NCBI GenBank assembly: GCA_949156565.1
Contig: CASCZI010000002.1
Location: forward strand, 1 to 64,000
DNA: 64,000 bases
Origin: an uncultured Alphaproteobacteria bacterium
GTDB taxonomy: Bacteria; Pseudomonadota; Alphaproteobacteria; Rs-D84
Reading direction: 5' to 3'
Part shown: positions 42,523-51,924 of the stretch, one piece after another
Layout: the number at the start of each line of letters is the position of its first letter
Position numbering within the stretch: the stretch's first letter is position 1
Notes under the pieces: generated by a model
The model's database searches: none
What the model was told of the DNA's origin: nothing
Seen by the model: only the letters and a program-made list of their open reading frames with translations
Program-made: the position numbers and the translations under genes

Positions 42523-42824
42523 TACGATTTATTGTACCAATTTATCCACACACCGGATATATCACTTTTTTGGTGCCATCATCTATTGCCATGTGTTCAT
42601 CCAGAAATAAATGGGACATACCCTGGAATCCAAACGTATGGCACCATTTACCGAAATATATTTTGCATCATACGGGGATCATTGACACCCAATGGGTGGG
42701 GAAACATATTGATATTCGATCGCACGAAATACCATCTACCCTATCTACGGATTTCGCCCCTCAACACCCAAAATTAAATACATTATAGAAAACGCCATGA
42801 ATAACCGCGCCCCTTTATACCCTT
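42523..42824. other. Intergenic region without recognisable gene
   Basis: About 300 bp between convergent terminators. Short reading frames exist on plus but show no family pattern, ribosome site or conserved start. It may be a decayed gene; no other feature is seen. Confidence 0.4.
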
Positions 42825-42853
42825 TGAAAAAACGACGCCCGATGGCGTCGTTT
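42825..42853 (-). terminator. Intrinsic terminator of the 42855-45059 gene
   Basis: AAACGACGCC-CGAT-GGCGTCGTTT with a T run on the minus strand, immediately after the stop codon. Confidence 0.88.
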
Positions 42854-42854
42854 C

Positions 42855-45059
42855 TTAATTCGTTTCGGCCCCAAAATCATTTGTACATGTATACGTCGCA
42901 CCCATAACGCCTTTGATAAATTTCAATTTATCAGCCGGCTTCGTTACACTGACGCTGTTAATACTGCCACATGTTGTAATCATGGCTTTGCACGCATTAA
43001 ATGCCGGTTCGCATCTTTCTTTGGATATATTATTTTGACTCAAACAAGATGCGACATTTGTCATACATTCTTCGCCATACTCGGCCAATGTTTCATCCTG
43101 GGCGGCCTTGATCTGAACCATTGTTCGTTGCAGATATTCTTTGACAACATTATTATCTGCACGATATTTCCGGTCATTAATCGATCCTTCGTATGTGTAA
43201 TTCTGGCACTTGTTCAAGACACTCATACACATCCCATTATCTTTATTGGTATCGTTATCATGCCACCCAATACGTCGCTGCAAATACAATGAAATATCAT
43301 TCGACTTGTTTTCTGCATCAAATTCTTCGGCGGTGGTTTTCTCGATATATTCAACCAACGAACTATCCCTAAATGGATTTTTGAACGTATCTCCCTCGCC
43401 TTTATACATCCATACAGAATATAAACCGCTACTAGATGAATCGGCCGTATCGGCCACAGGCCCCGGGGTACTGCCAACAACAACCTTGCCGTTTACAATG
43501 TATCGACCGGATGGATCCAAACAGTTTTTATACCCCGACCCGCAAATAAAATCATCCTGCATACATTCATCCAACGCGTTTACACATTCACGCAGGTCAT
43601 ATTGATTCTTTTGCTGTGCAACCATCAAACGTGCCCGTTGTAAAACACTTTTCGCGTTACGCACCGTATTTGACATTTGGGTGTTGGCCTCTGACAAACT
43701 GCGTTCATAGGTGATACATTGCTTGTCAATTTCCAAATCATATGCATTCGTCACAATCGTTGTATCCACACCCTGGGCCGCACATGTATTTAATACCGAT
43801 GTCTTGCATCGTGCGGCCGCGGTTTTAAACAGTTCTGTTCCACGCTTATTACTGATGGTGGTGGTACTTGTTCCGGTTCCCAAAAAGTTGCTAAAATCAA
43901 ATGTTGAACCGTCAATCGTAAAATCAAATAACCCGTTCAGGTCAAACATCCCACCCGACTTTGAATCCGACGCCGTTGTCTTGACATCGACAATCAAATC
44001 TTTGATCTTGTCCAAATTGCTTTTTAATGTCGAAGTGTCCGTCGATTGGGACAATTTCAATTCCGCCTCGGTTTGGGTGAATAATGCCTCCATCTCATCC
44101 GAACTTAACCCAATGTACTGTATATCTTGGGCCACGTTTTGCAACTCTTCGGTGGCTTGCTTTAACGCGTCCTCGGTTTTTTCATAATTTTTCAAATTGG
44201 CACTGCAACTGCATCGTCCCTGATTATCATCCAATACGTTACAGAAATTATCCATGCATGCCGCATATTGCGTCTTGCAATAGTCTGTTAAGGCCAACAA
44301 ATCTTCCATTTCTGATGTATCGGCAGGCGACGTGGTTGTTTCCGATACGGATACACCCGTTGACACCGCCGTCGATGAAACCGATGGCATTCGCGACGCA
44401 TTGGACCGCGCACTAACCCGGCCGGTATATAATGGCGTATTAACCGTGTCGGTTTGAACCAACCCCGAACCGGTTCCCCCACGCGGCGTCACCGATTGGG
44501 CGGTTGCACTGCGCGCCACAGATGTATTACCCGACGCAACCGAATTGTTACGTACCGCAGATGTTGTCCCCGCCCGCGCGGCGGTGGTCGTGGTTGAAAC
44601 CCCGGAACGTGCCGTTGTCGTACGTGCCCCAACCGCCCGTGATGTATTGGTTGAACGCGCGTTCGATGTATTTACCATACGTGATGGTGTCCCAGATACC
44701 GTGGCCGTGCGTGCCGTAACACCACGCGATACCGTTGTACGCGTTGGTACACCCGATGTTGTTGAACGACGTGTTGTCACATTGGACGTCGTGCCCGCAC
44801 CCATGGCACGCGACGTGGTCCGCCCCGATGTGGTACGTGGCGCCGCGGCCGGTCCCACCGGCACATTGGCCCGTGGCGCACCCGATGTTCCATCCGTGTT
44901 ACCCGATGTATCCGTTACGTCTGTATCATCGTCGGACATTCCATCCGACACATCGTCTGCATCCGTGTATTCGATGACCTCATCATAAAAAAACGGCGCC
45001 ACTTCTGCAAACGACGGCAGAACCAACAGTCCACTTAATACGGCAACTAATCTCTTCAT
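42855..45059 (-). CDS. Large exported protein with Thr/Arg/Ser repeat region, unknown
   Basis: The 734-residue product starts MKRLVAVLSGLLVLPSFAEV (signal peptide) after GGAAGG. Residues about 25-230 are acidic and then low-complexity with repeated R-x-T/S units (TRTTVSRGVTARTATVSG). The C-terminal 450 residues are Cys-rich and helical (DYCKTQYAACMDNFCNVL, CVNALDECMQDDFICGSGYK), pointing to disulfide-bonded modules. It is probably periplasmic or surface. No family is recognised. The repeat region's DNA is GC-rich with recurring ACGTGCCGT-like words. Confidence 0.8.
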   Translation of the reverse strand: MKRLVAVLSGLLVLPSFAEVAPFFYDEVIEYTDADDVSDGMSDDDTDVTDTSGNTDGTSGAPRANVPVGPAAAPRTTSGRTTSRAMGAGTTSNVTTRRSTTSGVPTRTTVSRGVTARTATVSGTPSRMVNTSNARSTNTSRAVGARTTTARSGVSTTTTAARAGTTSAVRNNSVASGNTSVARSATAQSVTPRGGTGSGLVQTDTVNTPLYTGRVSARSNASRMPSVSSTAVSTGVSVSETTTSPADTSEMEDLLALTDYCKTQYAACMDNFCNVLDDNQGRCSCSANLKNYEKTEDALKQATEELQNVAQDIQYIGLSSDEMEALFTQTEAELKLSQSTDTSTLKSNLDKIKDLIVDVKTTASDSKSGGMFDLNGLFDFTIDGSTFDFSNFLGTGTSTTTISNKRGTELFKTAAARCKTSVLNTCAAQGVDTTIVTNAYDLEIDKQCITYERSLSEANTQMSNTVRNAKSVLQRARLMVAQQKNQYDLRECVNALDECMQDDFICGSGYKNCLDPSGRYIVNGKVVVGSTPGPVADTADSSSSGLYSVWMYKGEGDTFKNPFRDSSLVEYIEKTTAEEFDAENKSNDISLYLQRRIGWHDNDTNKDNGMCMSVLNKCQNYTYEGSINDRKYRADNNVVKEYLQRTMVQIKAAQDETLAEYGEECMTNVASCLSQNNISKERCEPAFNACKAMITTCGSINSVSVTKPADKLKFIKGVMGATYTCTNDFGAETN

Positions 45060-45257
45060 CATCCTTCCATTGAATAGAATAATTTTATCACATCGGCCCC
45101 CACAATACAAACACAAAATGCGCCCATTCATAACACCCCACGCCACAAATGAAAAAAATCATAATTATTTTATTTTTTAATGTTTTTAACTTGTCACCTT
45201 GGCAATTGTTTATTATAATACCCCCACATATCAACCAAGATACAACAAACACGTAAT

Positions 45258-46835
45258 ATGCTAAAAAAACTATCAATGATTTTCTGTGCCCTGCCCTTGG
45301 TGGGATGCGCGACGGTGCCCACATCAACACATGACGCACGCCTGGACGGATATACGGCAAAAATCACACCGGCCGATTTTGAATACGACCCCATGACGAC
45401 CCCAATCGCCGACGTATATCGCACTGAACTTTCGCACCCCGGGCGCAGTGGGGCCACCCTAATCGACGATGGGTTATCGGCATTTATTATCCGGGCGGCA
45501 TTTGCCCGCATGGCAACGAAAACGATTGATCTGCAAACATATATATACAGTAACGATTTCTCGTCCAAGGTATTGGTTGGCGAATTAAAGAATGCGGCCG
45601 ATCGCGGGGTTAAGGTACGAATTTTATTGGATGATTATGGCACAAATTCCGACATCGCCGATGTTATGTTATTAAATCAACACCCGAATATAGAGGTTAA
45701 AGTATTTAACACCGTTCCCAACCGAACAAAAATCTTGTATTATCCGCAATTTCTGATGGACTTTAACCGGTTAAATTCACGCATGCATAACAAATTATTT
45801 GTGGTGGATAACATCGCACTGATCACGGGTGGCCGTAACGTCGGCAGTAATTATTTCTATCCCGAAACCGCGTCGAATTTTTCTGATACCGACGTGCTTT
45901 ATATTGGCGATATGACACGTTATGCCACAGACAGCTTTAATGACTATTGGAACCACCACTTGGCCATTCCCGCATCGGCATTTCCAAAGGCAAAAACCAA
46001 GAAAGCATTAAAAAAACTCGAAGAAAATTTCCAAGAACTGCAACGCAAAACGAAATCCGATCTTCAGGCATATGATACCATTATCAATCTGGCCCAAAAT
46101 GAATACCGGGCCCGTGGATTTGACTTTAGCTGGGGCCGCGGAAAATTCTTGGCCGATCCCCCGCAAAAGGTGGAAATGTCCATGCGCCAAAAAGAACAAT
46201 ACCAAGGTGATATTATCCGCACCCTGCAACATCTATGGGACACGACCCAGGATTCGGTTTATATATCGGCCGCCTATTTCGTCCCCGGTACGGGTGGTCT
46301 GAATCATATGTTACGCGAAGAAAAAGACGGCGTCCATTTAACGATCGTCACAAATTCGTTGGCATCAACAAATGCCCCCACGGTATATGCCAAATGGGAA
46401 AAATACCGTCGCCAATTAATTGAATCTGGCGCCGACGTCTATGAATTTATGCTTTCGGCGGAAAATCTGCGGGGACAAAAACACGATCGCGAACGTAAAC
46501 AGTCCAGTTTTTCTGTCCTGCACAGCAAGACCATCGTTTTCGACGACGATATCTCTTGGATCGGCAGTTTTAACCTGGACCCACGCAGTGCCTATTACAA
46601 CACCGAAAACGTGACCATTTTCGAAAGTACGGATTTTGCCAAAAAATTGCGCGAAATGATTATGCGTGACACCCAAACATCGTGGCATGTCACCATGGAA
46701 AATGATCAACCCGTTTGGACAGGAATGCGGCCGGGCGACACCACCCCACGCGTTTACCACCATTCACCCGACACATCTATCTTTCGCCGCGCGATAAAGG
46801 TTATAACCCGTCTTGTTCCGGAAAAATTCGTATAA
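45258..46835 (+). CDS. Phospholipase D-like / cardiolipin-synthase-like lipoprotein
   Basis: The 525-residue protein has a lipoprotein signal (FCALPLVGCATVP, lipobox LVGC) and two PLD catalytic HKD motifs: HNKLFVVDN and HSKTIVFDDD, each with H-x-K-x4-D. The associated GGRNVGSNYF and GSFNLDPRS segments are typical. It would hydrolyse or transfer phosphatidyl groups on the periplasmic side of a membrane. The substrate (cardiolipin synthesis or phospholipid turnover) is uncertain. A terminator follows directly. Confidence 0.92.
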   Translation: MLKKLSMIFCALPLVGCATVPTSTHDARLDGYTAKITPADFEYDPMTTPIADVYRTELSHPGRSGATLIDDGLSAFIIRAAFARMATKTIDLQTYIYSNDFSSKVLVGELKNAADRGVKVRILLDDYGTNSDIADVMLLNQHPNIEVKVFNTVPNRTKILYYPQFLMDFNRLNSRMHNKLFVVDNIALITGGRNVGSNYFYPETASNFSDTDVLYIGDMTRYATDSFNDYWNHHLAIPASAFPKAKTKKALKKLEENFQELQRKTKSDLQAYDTIINLAQNEYRARGFDFSWGRGKFLADPPQKVEMSMRQKEQYQGDIIRTLQHLWDTTQDSVYISAAYFVPGTGGLNHMLREEKDGVHLTIVTNSLASTNAPTVYAKWEKYRRQLIESGADVYEFMLSAENLRGQKHDRERKQSSFSVLHSKTIVFDDDISWIGSFNLDPRSAYYNTENVTIFESTDFAKKLREMIMRDTQTSWHVTMENDQPVWTGMRPGDTTPRVYHHSPDTSIFRRAIKVITRLVPEKFV

Positions 46836-46836
46836 A

Positions 46837-46864
46837 TAAAAAACGCCCCTTGGGGCGTTTTTTC
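46837..46864 (+). terminator. Intrinsic terminator after PLD-like gene
   Basis: AAAAACGCCCC-TT-GGGGCGTTTTTT, placed between the convergent PLD-like and HTH genes and usable from both sides. Confidence 0.9.
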
Positions 46865-47110
46865 TTAATCTTGGGGATCATCATGATCGGGAATCATTCG
46901 GGCAAAATCATTGATACTGGCCCCGGTTGATGCCAAAATCTTGGATAAACTGTGCATAGATGGCCAACGGGGTTTACCTTCTTTGGAATAACGCTTACTG
47001 CGATTAAATGTGGTTGCATCCAAACCGCTGCATTTGGCCAATCCCGAACAAGACATCTGATGCGCGTTCGCAAATTTTTCAATGGCCACCCAAATATCTT
47101 CATGCGTCAT
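46865..47110 (-). CDS. Short HTH DNA-binding protein, paralogue of 12484-12741
   Basis: The 81-residue product MTHEDIWVAIEKFANAHQMS has an HTH core with TTFNRSKR and EGKPRWPS. It matches the N-terminal domain of S24/LexA-like repressors but lacks the protease half. It has an AAAGGAGAG ribosome site. Its neighbours are core genes, so this copy is probably a stand-alone regulator native to the genome; its targets are unknown. Confidence 0.78.
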   Translation of the reverse strand: MTHEDIWVAIEKFANAHQMSCSGLAKCSGLDATTFNRSKRYSKEGKPRWPSMHSLSKILASTGASINDFARMIPDHDDPQD

Positions 47111-47278
47111 GTTTTCTCTCCTTTTTGTTTTATCTGTTTAATTACAATAATGAATGGTAAAATAAATCAAAATTACGGTGTATTCGAATGCGCTTTGCCC
47201 CACCAACATTGGACAAAAAAAACACCCCCAATACGGGGTAGAGGATAAATCACAACACCCAAAAATTGTATAGGTTTG

Positions 47279-47728
47279 TTATCCAGAAATCTTTAGATTG
47301 GGTCGCGTTTGCCGTAAATTATTCAATGCACATGCCTGCGCCGCGGCAAAGGCATCAGGATTCCATATTTGAAAACCCGCCCCACGCCCAACAAACACCG
47401 CCCGATCCGTAATGGCGGCATGCGCCAATAAATCCGCCGGGACAACAATCCGCCCCGTCACATCAAACGCCAACGGACGCGCATCCGCAAACAGCATGGC
47501 CGACAAATCATCCAATTCACGGTCAAAAACCCCCATTTTATCGGTGGCGGCGGCCAATTGTTCCATACGGGTCATCGATACCCCTTCGATACAATTTGCC
47601 ATAAATGACCGGTATAAAACCACACCTTGGAACGCATCACCCATGACCGCGGTGCGAAACGACGCCGGCACGCACAAACGCCCCTTGGCATCCAATCTGT
47701 TTTCATAAGATGATAAGAACAGGCCCAT
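47279..47728 (-). CDS. mraZ: MraZ transcriptional regulator
   Basis: The 149-residue protein starts MGLFLSSYENRLDAKGR at 47728 and carries two SpoVT-AbrB-like half domains (DAKGRLCVPASFR and TGRIVVPADL). MraZ normally binds repeats upstream of the dcw cell-division cluster and precedes rsmH/mraW. Here no rsmH or ftsI follows (the gene is followed by an HTH gene), so it is separated from the dcw cluster or regulates it in trans. Confidence 0.93.
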   Translation of the reverse strand: MGLFLSSYENRLDAKGRLCVPASFRTAVMGDAFQGVVLYRSFMANCIEGVSMTRMEQLAAATDKMGVFDRELDDLSAMLFADARPLAFDVTGRIVVPADLLAHAAITDRAVFVGRGAGFQIWNPDAFAAAQACALNNLRQTRPNLKISG

Positions 47729-48044
47729 TCTTTCACAATCCGTCAATACAAACCATAGCACGGTCCAAATATGGTTGTCAATGACAAACGCATGTCAAAT
47801 TATGGGATTTCATGGTTTTTAAAATAAAATGATAATAAAATAATTTTTCACTTGACCCGCGATTCGTTTTTATTCTATGATTCGTGTATAGACAAGTAAG
47901 GAATCATAAAAAAAGCCCAGAAAACCGATTAAATGCGGGATTCTGCCGATAAACAAAGGGAAGGAAAAAATTGGATTCAGGATTTTGTAAATACAAAATC
48001 AGACATCAATTTTTGATTTCGAACCACAATTGGGGGGAATGCAT
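47729..48044. promoter_or_regulatory. Promoter and long leader of the 48045 gene
   Basis: TTGACC (47852), 18 bp, TATGAT (47876) on plus, followed by a roughly 155-nt leader. Within it, GATTTTGT-AAAT-ACAAAATC (near 47981-48002) forms a perfect 8-bp hairpin. No ORF is supported. The leader may have regulatory structure. Confidence 0.5.
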
Positions 48045-48380
48045 ATGCAGAAAAACATCAAAGAAATCATGATTGCCCTGAACAAAGTCCTGACGACGAC
48101 GGTCTGGGTGAATTCAGCGCGCCAGATCGTATCACTTAGCGACGAATTACAAATCGGTCATAATAACGCACCGCGTTCGATCGAAGATTTGTCGCGTGAC
48201 GCATTGGTTGGGGCGTACGTATCATTACAGATTCGTACCGACAATTTTGACGTCGCCGCCGAAAGTCTGGAAACCAAGACTTTGGCCATGCGCGTCAAAG
48301 AAATGGTCTTTGCAGAGGCGAAAAAGATCATGGACGCCACAGATACCACCGCAACCGATGGTATTGCCCGGGCGGCATAA
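48045..48380 (+). CDS. Hypothetical cytoplasmic protein
   Basis: The 111-residue product starts MQKNIKEIMIALNKVLTTTV after a GGGGG site. It has ISL and amphipathic segments (SRDALVGAYVSLQIRTDNFD) and no signal or membrane segment. No family is recognised. A long leader upstream and a strong terminator downstream make it an independent, probably well-expressed unit. Confidence 0.65.
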   Translation: MQKNIKEIMIALNKVLTTTVWVNSARQIVSLSDELQIGHNNAPRSIEDLSRDALVGAYVSLQIRTDNFDVAAESLETKTLAMRVKEMVFAEAKKIMDATDTTATDGIARAA

Positions 48381-48411
48381 CACAGTTTCCGGAAATCCGG
48401 AAGGAGGGGAG

Positions 48412-48443
48412 CCCCACCGGCCATCGCGCCGGTGGTCTTTTTA
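48412..48443 (+). terminator. Intrinsic terminator after the 48045 gene
   Basis: CCACCGGC-CATCGC-GCCGGTGG followed by TCTTTTT. A second hairpin TTCCGG-AAAT-CCGGAA lies just upstream at about 48387. Confidence 0.88.
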
Positions 48444-48516
48444 TTTATGATAAAAAATTGGGGCATTTTTTTGCCCCACTGCAACAACAAATATAATTTC
48501 GATATTTCCATCAAAC

Positions 48517-48792
48517 CTATCCGACTTTACGGCGAATTTCACGGATCCGTGCCAAAATTTCACGCATATCAGAATCATCCACCGCACCCCGCATTCGATT
48601 ATTCAATTCATCGGCCAATACGATGCACAACGTCGCCAATAATGCGTTTTCCGGCAATGGCCCAATTTTATCCAAGATTTGACGTGCACGTGCATCCACC
48701 ATTTTTCCCAATTCCACCAGACGGGATTCTTGCCCATCTTCGCATCCCATGGGATAATTTTTATTGACAATTGGAATGGAGACCACACTCAT
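48517..48792 (-). CDS. zapA: Cell division protein ZapA
   Basis: The 91-residue protein has the ZapA layout: SIPIVNKNYPMGCEDGQES N-terminal strand/turn, LVELGKMVDARARQILDKIG helix and a C-terminal coiled coil. ZapA crosslinks FtsZ filaments at the Z-ring. It overlaps the preceding coiled-coil gene by 4 bp (ATGA), an arrangement found in alphaproteobacteria. Confidence 0.9.
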   Translation of the reverse strand: MSVVSIPIVNKNYPMGCEDGQESRLVELGKMVDARARQILDKIGPLPENALLATLCIVLADELNNRMRGAVDDSDMREILARIREIRRKVG

Positions 48793-48998
48793 TTTAACTT
48801 CTTTAATATTGACATTGATTGGTTAATCAAATCCATGGCGGCGGCATTTTTATCACGCATGGTTTTTACCTGTTGGGTCAGAATTGCCACCTCAAGATCT
48901 GTTTGCTTGGACGCAGATGTTGCGGCCGAACGCACCTTGGCCACGGTATCTTCCAGTGCGGCTAATTCTTGAAAAATTTGGTGTTTTATATCCGTCAT
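48789..48998 (-). CDS. Short coiled-coil protein upstream of zapA (DUF4164-like)
   Basis: The 69-residue product starts MTDIKHQIFQELAALEDTVA at 48998 and is one long heptad-rich helix (LEVAILTQQVKTMRDKNAAA). In alphaproteobacteria a small DUF4164-type coiled-coil gene commonly precedes zapA. Assignment rests on position and helix pattern rather than specific residues. The track start at 49040 is not supported. Confidence 0.7.
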   Translation of the reverse strand: MTDIKHQIFQELAALEDTVAKVRSAATSASKQTDLEVAILTQQVKTMRDKNAAAMDLINQSMSILKKLK

Positions 48999-49079
48999 AC
49001 GTCTTAGTGTAAGACATTTTTTGCATGCGTTCAACATCAAAATATGATATAGTGGTCACAGTACTGGGGGCATTTTTTC

Positions 49080-50282
49080 ATGAAGACAAAAATTATCTAT
49101 ATTTCTGGGGCCGAAGTTTTTAATATCGCCGACATTCGTGCGGCATTTGAAGAGGTGCGGTGTGCCCTCTCGCTGGGGGCGGATACGGTCATGTTTGGTG
49201 TACCGGTCGATGCCGATGATGCGATTGCGGGTGCGGGCGCCCCATCAATTCCCAACGATCCGGTCCCAACCACAACAATGCCAACGGATTCCGATATTGC
49301 CCCATCATTATCGCCCATAACCAACGATGATATCAACACCAACGAAATGGACGTGATGGCCGAAATGGTAGATGAAACAATATCTTTGGATGATGACAAT
49401 AACGAAACCGGGGATATAACAATACAAATGGATAACGATCCTGTGATCAACACGACCCCAACCCCGGATACACCGATTCAATCCATCCATGATGACGAAC
49501 CGATACCGGCACCCAAACCACGCCGCGGACGACCACGCGCCCGATCCATCGAACAAACCCCGGCACAAAATACAACCAACGATGACCTGTCCGATACCGA
49601 CGCCCCCACCCCAATTACCCCGGCCATCGCCGATGATGACCCGGTGGTTCCGATATTATCCGTGCTGGCGGCGCATGCCGATTCCCCAGATTCGCCCATT
49701 GTTGACAATGACATGACATCGGTCCCGGATACCCCCATGACAAATGACATCAAAGATGATGCCGATATCATGGATACCGCCCCCCAAATCACCAGTGTTT
49801 CGATCACCGATATTGAATTGGATACCCCCGATGGGGATGCATCATTGGCCATTGCCGATATGATTACTGATGTCGCCCCTACCGACGACACAGAAAAAAC
49901 ATTGGAACAATTGCTGGAAAAAATGACACCACTGGGCGAAGATCACAGTGATGAAATCCCATCATCATTTGATCCAATACCGGAATCATCCCATGATATT
50001 CAAATGGATGATACGCCATTGGAACTGGACGCCACAGACGCAACATTAAACCAACTGGCCACTGAATTTGCACAAAACGCAGATAAAATTTCAGACGATG
50101 ATTCAAACCTAAGTAATGGTCGCGGAAAAATCGGAAAATTAAAAAATATCTTGCCCTTTAAAAAGGCACGCCGCGAAGATCCCGGCATCATGGGCGATCT
50201 GTTTGGTTGGGCCGGTATTGCGGCAAATGATGATGAAATTTCTATCCCTGGGTTCTTTACAACCACGGCGGCCAAAAAATAA
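49080..50282 (+). CDS. Acidic low-complexity protein, unknown
   Basis: The 400-residue product starts with a short ordered domain (MKTKIIYISGAEVFNIADIR, GADTVMFGVPVDADDA). A very long Asp/Thr/Pro-rich disordered region follows, with a basic island PKPRRGRPRARS that resembles an AT-hook. It ends in a conserved-looking tail (GDLFGWAGIAANDDEISIPG). No known family is recognised. It is followed 8 bp later by a muramidase-like gene, so the three genes 49080-51924 look like one unit. Confidence 0.75.
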   Translation: MKTKIIYISGAEVFNIADIRAAFEEVRCALSLGADTVMFGVPVDADDAIAGAGAPSIPNDPVPTTTMPTDSDIAPSLSPITNDDINTNEMDVMAEMVDETISLDDDNNETGDITIQMDNDPVINTTPTPDTPIQSIHDDEPIPAPKPRRGRPRARSIEQTPAQNTTNDDLSDTDAPTPITPAIADDDPVVPILSVLAAHADSPDSPIVDNDMTSVPDTPMTNDIKDDADIMDTAPQITSVSITDIELDTPDGDASLAIADMITDVAPTDDTEKTLEQLLEKMTPLGEDHSDEIPSSFDPIPESSHDIQMDDTPLELDATDATLNQLATEFAQNADKISDDDSNLSNGRGKIGKLKNILPFKKARREDPGIMGDLFGWAGIAANDDEISIPGFFTTTAAKK

Positions 50283-50290
50283 GGGAATAA

Positions 50291-51292
50291 ATGGAAACGG
50301 ACCAAGGCGTGAATACGGACGGGGCACTTCGACTGTTAAAAAATGCGGGCTATCATATCACAGGCACGGACGGGTCTTTTATTTATATCGAAGACCCGTC
50401 ATGTATTTTACGTGGTTTTGAAACATTTATTGAATACGCATGGATCGCAATTTCGGCCATCACGGGAATGTTGTTGTTCGCGTGGGCAATTTCATTAATC
50501 CGCGGTGTCAAAAATGACATTATGACCAATGTGCGGAATCTGATTATTATATGTGGAACACTGTCGTTGGCAATGCCCATTGTCAATCTTGTCTTTGGGG
50601 GCGACATGGTGGCACGCGGATGCCAAACCATCCGTATTTCTCATAATGACATTATCGATCTGTTAAACAGGCGGCACGCACGGCTTAGTCCACGGGGGGA
50701 CACCGAACTTTATGAATCCATCGATATCACCGATACCGGTCCCGTCACCGCCAATATTGATATTTCTATTCACACACAACGCCCATCTACGTCCATGCCG
50801 GTCGTATCAAATACATCACCGACCATTCCCGATACCACCCAATGGGGCACGGCGGTTTCTGCGCGCCAGCAAAATAATGACGTCATCTATACCACCGCAG
50901 ATGGACGCCAATTGCGACGCACCGGCGGAACAAATGCATGGCGCAATCAAAACCCGGGCAATATTCGCGATTCTGCATTTACCCGCCGTATGGGGGCAAT
51001 CGGGGCGGCGAACGGTTTTGCCGTTTTCCCCGATCTGGACACAGGATTACGGGCCATGGGCGCCCTGTTGCGTGGTGGGACATACCGGGAATTAACCATC
51101 AAAGATGCCATTGCACGTTATTCCCCGCCCACCGAAAATGATACAAATAATTATCAACGTCGGGTGACTGAATTTTCCGGACTGGATCTGGGATTGCGGA
51201 TACGTGACCTGTCTGATGATCAATTTTTGGCCCTGTTAAATGCCATGCGTCGGATCGAAGGATGGACCCCGGGCCGTGAAATACCATTATAA
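50291..51292 (+). CDS. Two-TM protein with C-terminal structural-muramidase-like domain
   Basis: In this 333-residue protein, residues about 40-115 hold two hydrophobic helices (AWIAISAITGMLLFAWAISL and LIIICGTLSLAMPIVNLVFG), like small pilin or T4SS components. A disordered linker follows. The C-terminal 130 residues (NAWRNQNPGNIRDSAFTRRM, GFAVFPDLDTGLRAMGALLR, AIARYSPPTENDTNNYQRR) match the phage structural/peptidoglycan-hydrolase-like domain that starts AWRNxNPGNIR. It may act on the cell wall during assembly of a secretion or pilus machine (inference). Confidence 0.78.
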   Translation: METDQGVNTDGALRLLKNAGYHITGTDGSFIYIEDPSCILRGFETFIEYAWIAISAITGMLLFAWAISLIRGVKNDIMTNVRNLIIICGTLSLAMPIVNLVFGGDMVARGCQTIRISHNDIIDLLNRRHARLSPRGDTELYESIDITDTGPVTANIDISIHTQRPSTSMPVVSNTSPTIPDTTQWGTAVSARQQNNDVIYTTADGRQLRRTGGTNAWRNQNPGNIRDSAFTRRMGAIGAANGFAVFPDLDTGLRAMGALLRGGTYRELTIKDAIARYSPPTENDTNNYQRRVTEFSGLDLGLRIRDLSDDQFLALLNAMRRIEGWTPGREIPL

Positions 51293-51312
51293 AAAACAAA
51301 GGGATAAAAACA

Positions 51313-51924
51313 ATGCAACACACACAATCCGGCCGGGCCGCATTATCCGTTTTAATCATCGCCATTATGGTCGTCGGGGCGGGGTTGGGGATTTACCTTT
51401 GGTCGCATACCCATCGAACACCGGTGACGGTGCGCGGCATTGCGGGTTCCCCCACCATAATCCCCGATACAGGGAAACAGCGATTTTCCGACGGGTTGGG
51501 GACGCCCGACGCATCAACAACATATCCATTGGATGAATTTGGGGCCGGGGTGGCACGCCGTGACATCTTTATGCGTGATATAAACAACGATGGCCACGCC
51601 GATCGTATTACCCGAACACGGGTGGAAAATGGAACCGACCATTATTATGATGACTATAAAATCGAACTCTATACTGGCGATGCATATCGTGATATAACGC
51701 CGGACAATATGCGTACAATCGAAAGTGCAGATTGCGCCCTGCGCCGGTTTCAATTTGTCTTTCGCCCCACATGGCGCATTATTGAAATTTCCCGTCCATG
51801 GCGTGACACATGGATCACCCCCACCATGGCAACACGTTCCACATACCGATTGGTCAATGGGCAAATACGCCGTGGGATATCGGAACCCGTCAAAGAAATA
51901 TGTAATGTGGCCGATTTATTCTAA
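51313..51924 (+). CDS. Membrane-anchored exported protein, unknown
   Basis: The 203-residue product has an N-terminal hydrophobic anchor (ALSVLIIAIMVVGAGLGIYLW). The soluble domain contains DINNDGHADRITRTR, a DxNxDG calcium-loop/VCBS-like motif, and ends CNVADLF. It is the third gene of the 49080-51924 unit and overlaps radC convergently by 4 bp. Function is unknown. Confidence 0.7.
   Translation: MQHTQSGRAALSVLIIAIMVVGAGLGIYLWSHTHRTPVTVRGIAGSPTIIPDTGKQRFSDGLGTPDASTTYPLDEFGAGVARRDIFMRDINNDGHADRITRTRVENGTDHYYDDYKIELYTGDAYRDITPDNMRTIESADCALRRFQFVFRPTWRIIEISRPWRDTWITPTMATRSTYRLVNGQIRRGISEPVKEICNVADLF

Noticed and set aside
44504-44988. Plus-strand ORFs opposite the R-x-T/S-rich region
   Set aside because: They mirror low-complexity codons of the real minus-strand gene.
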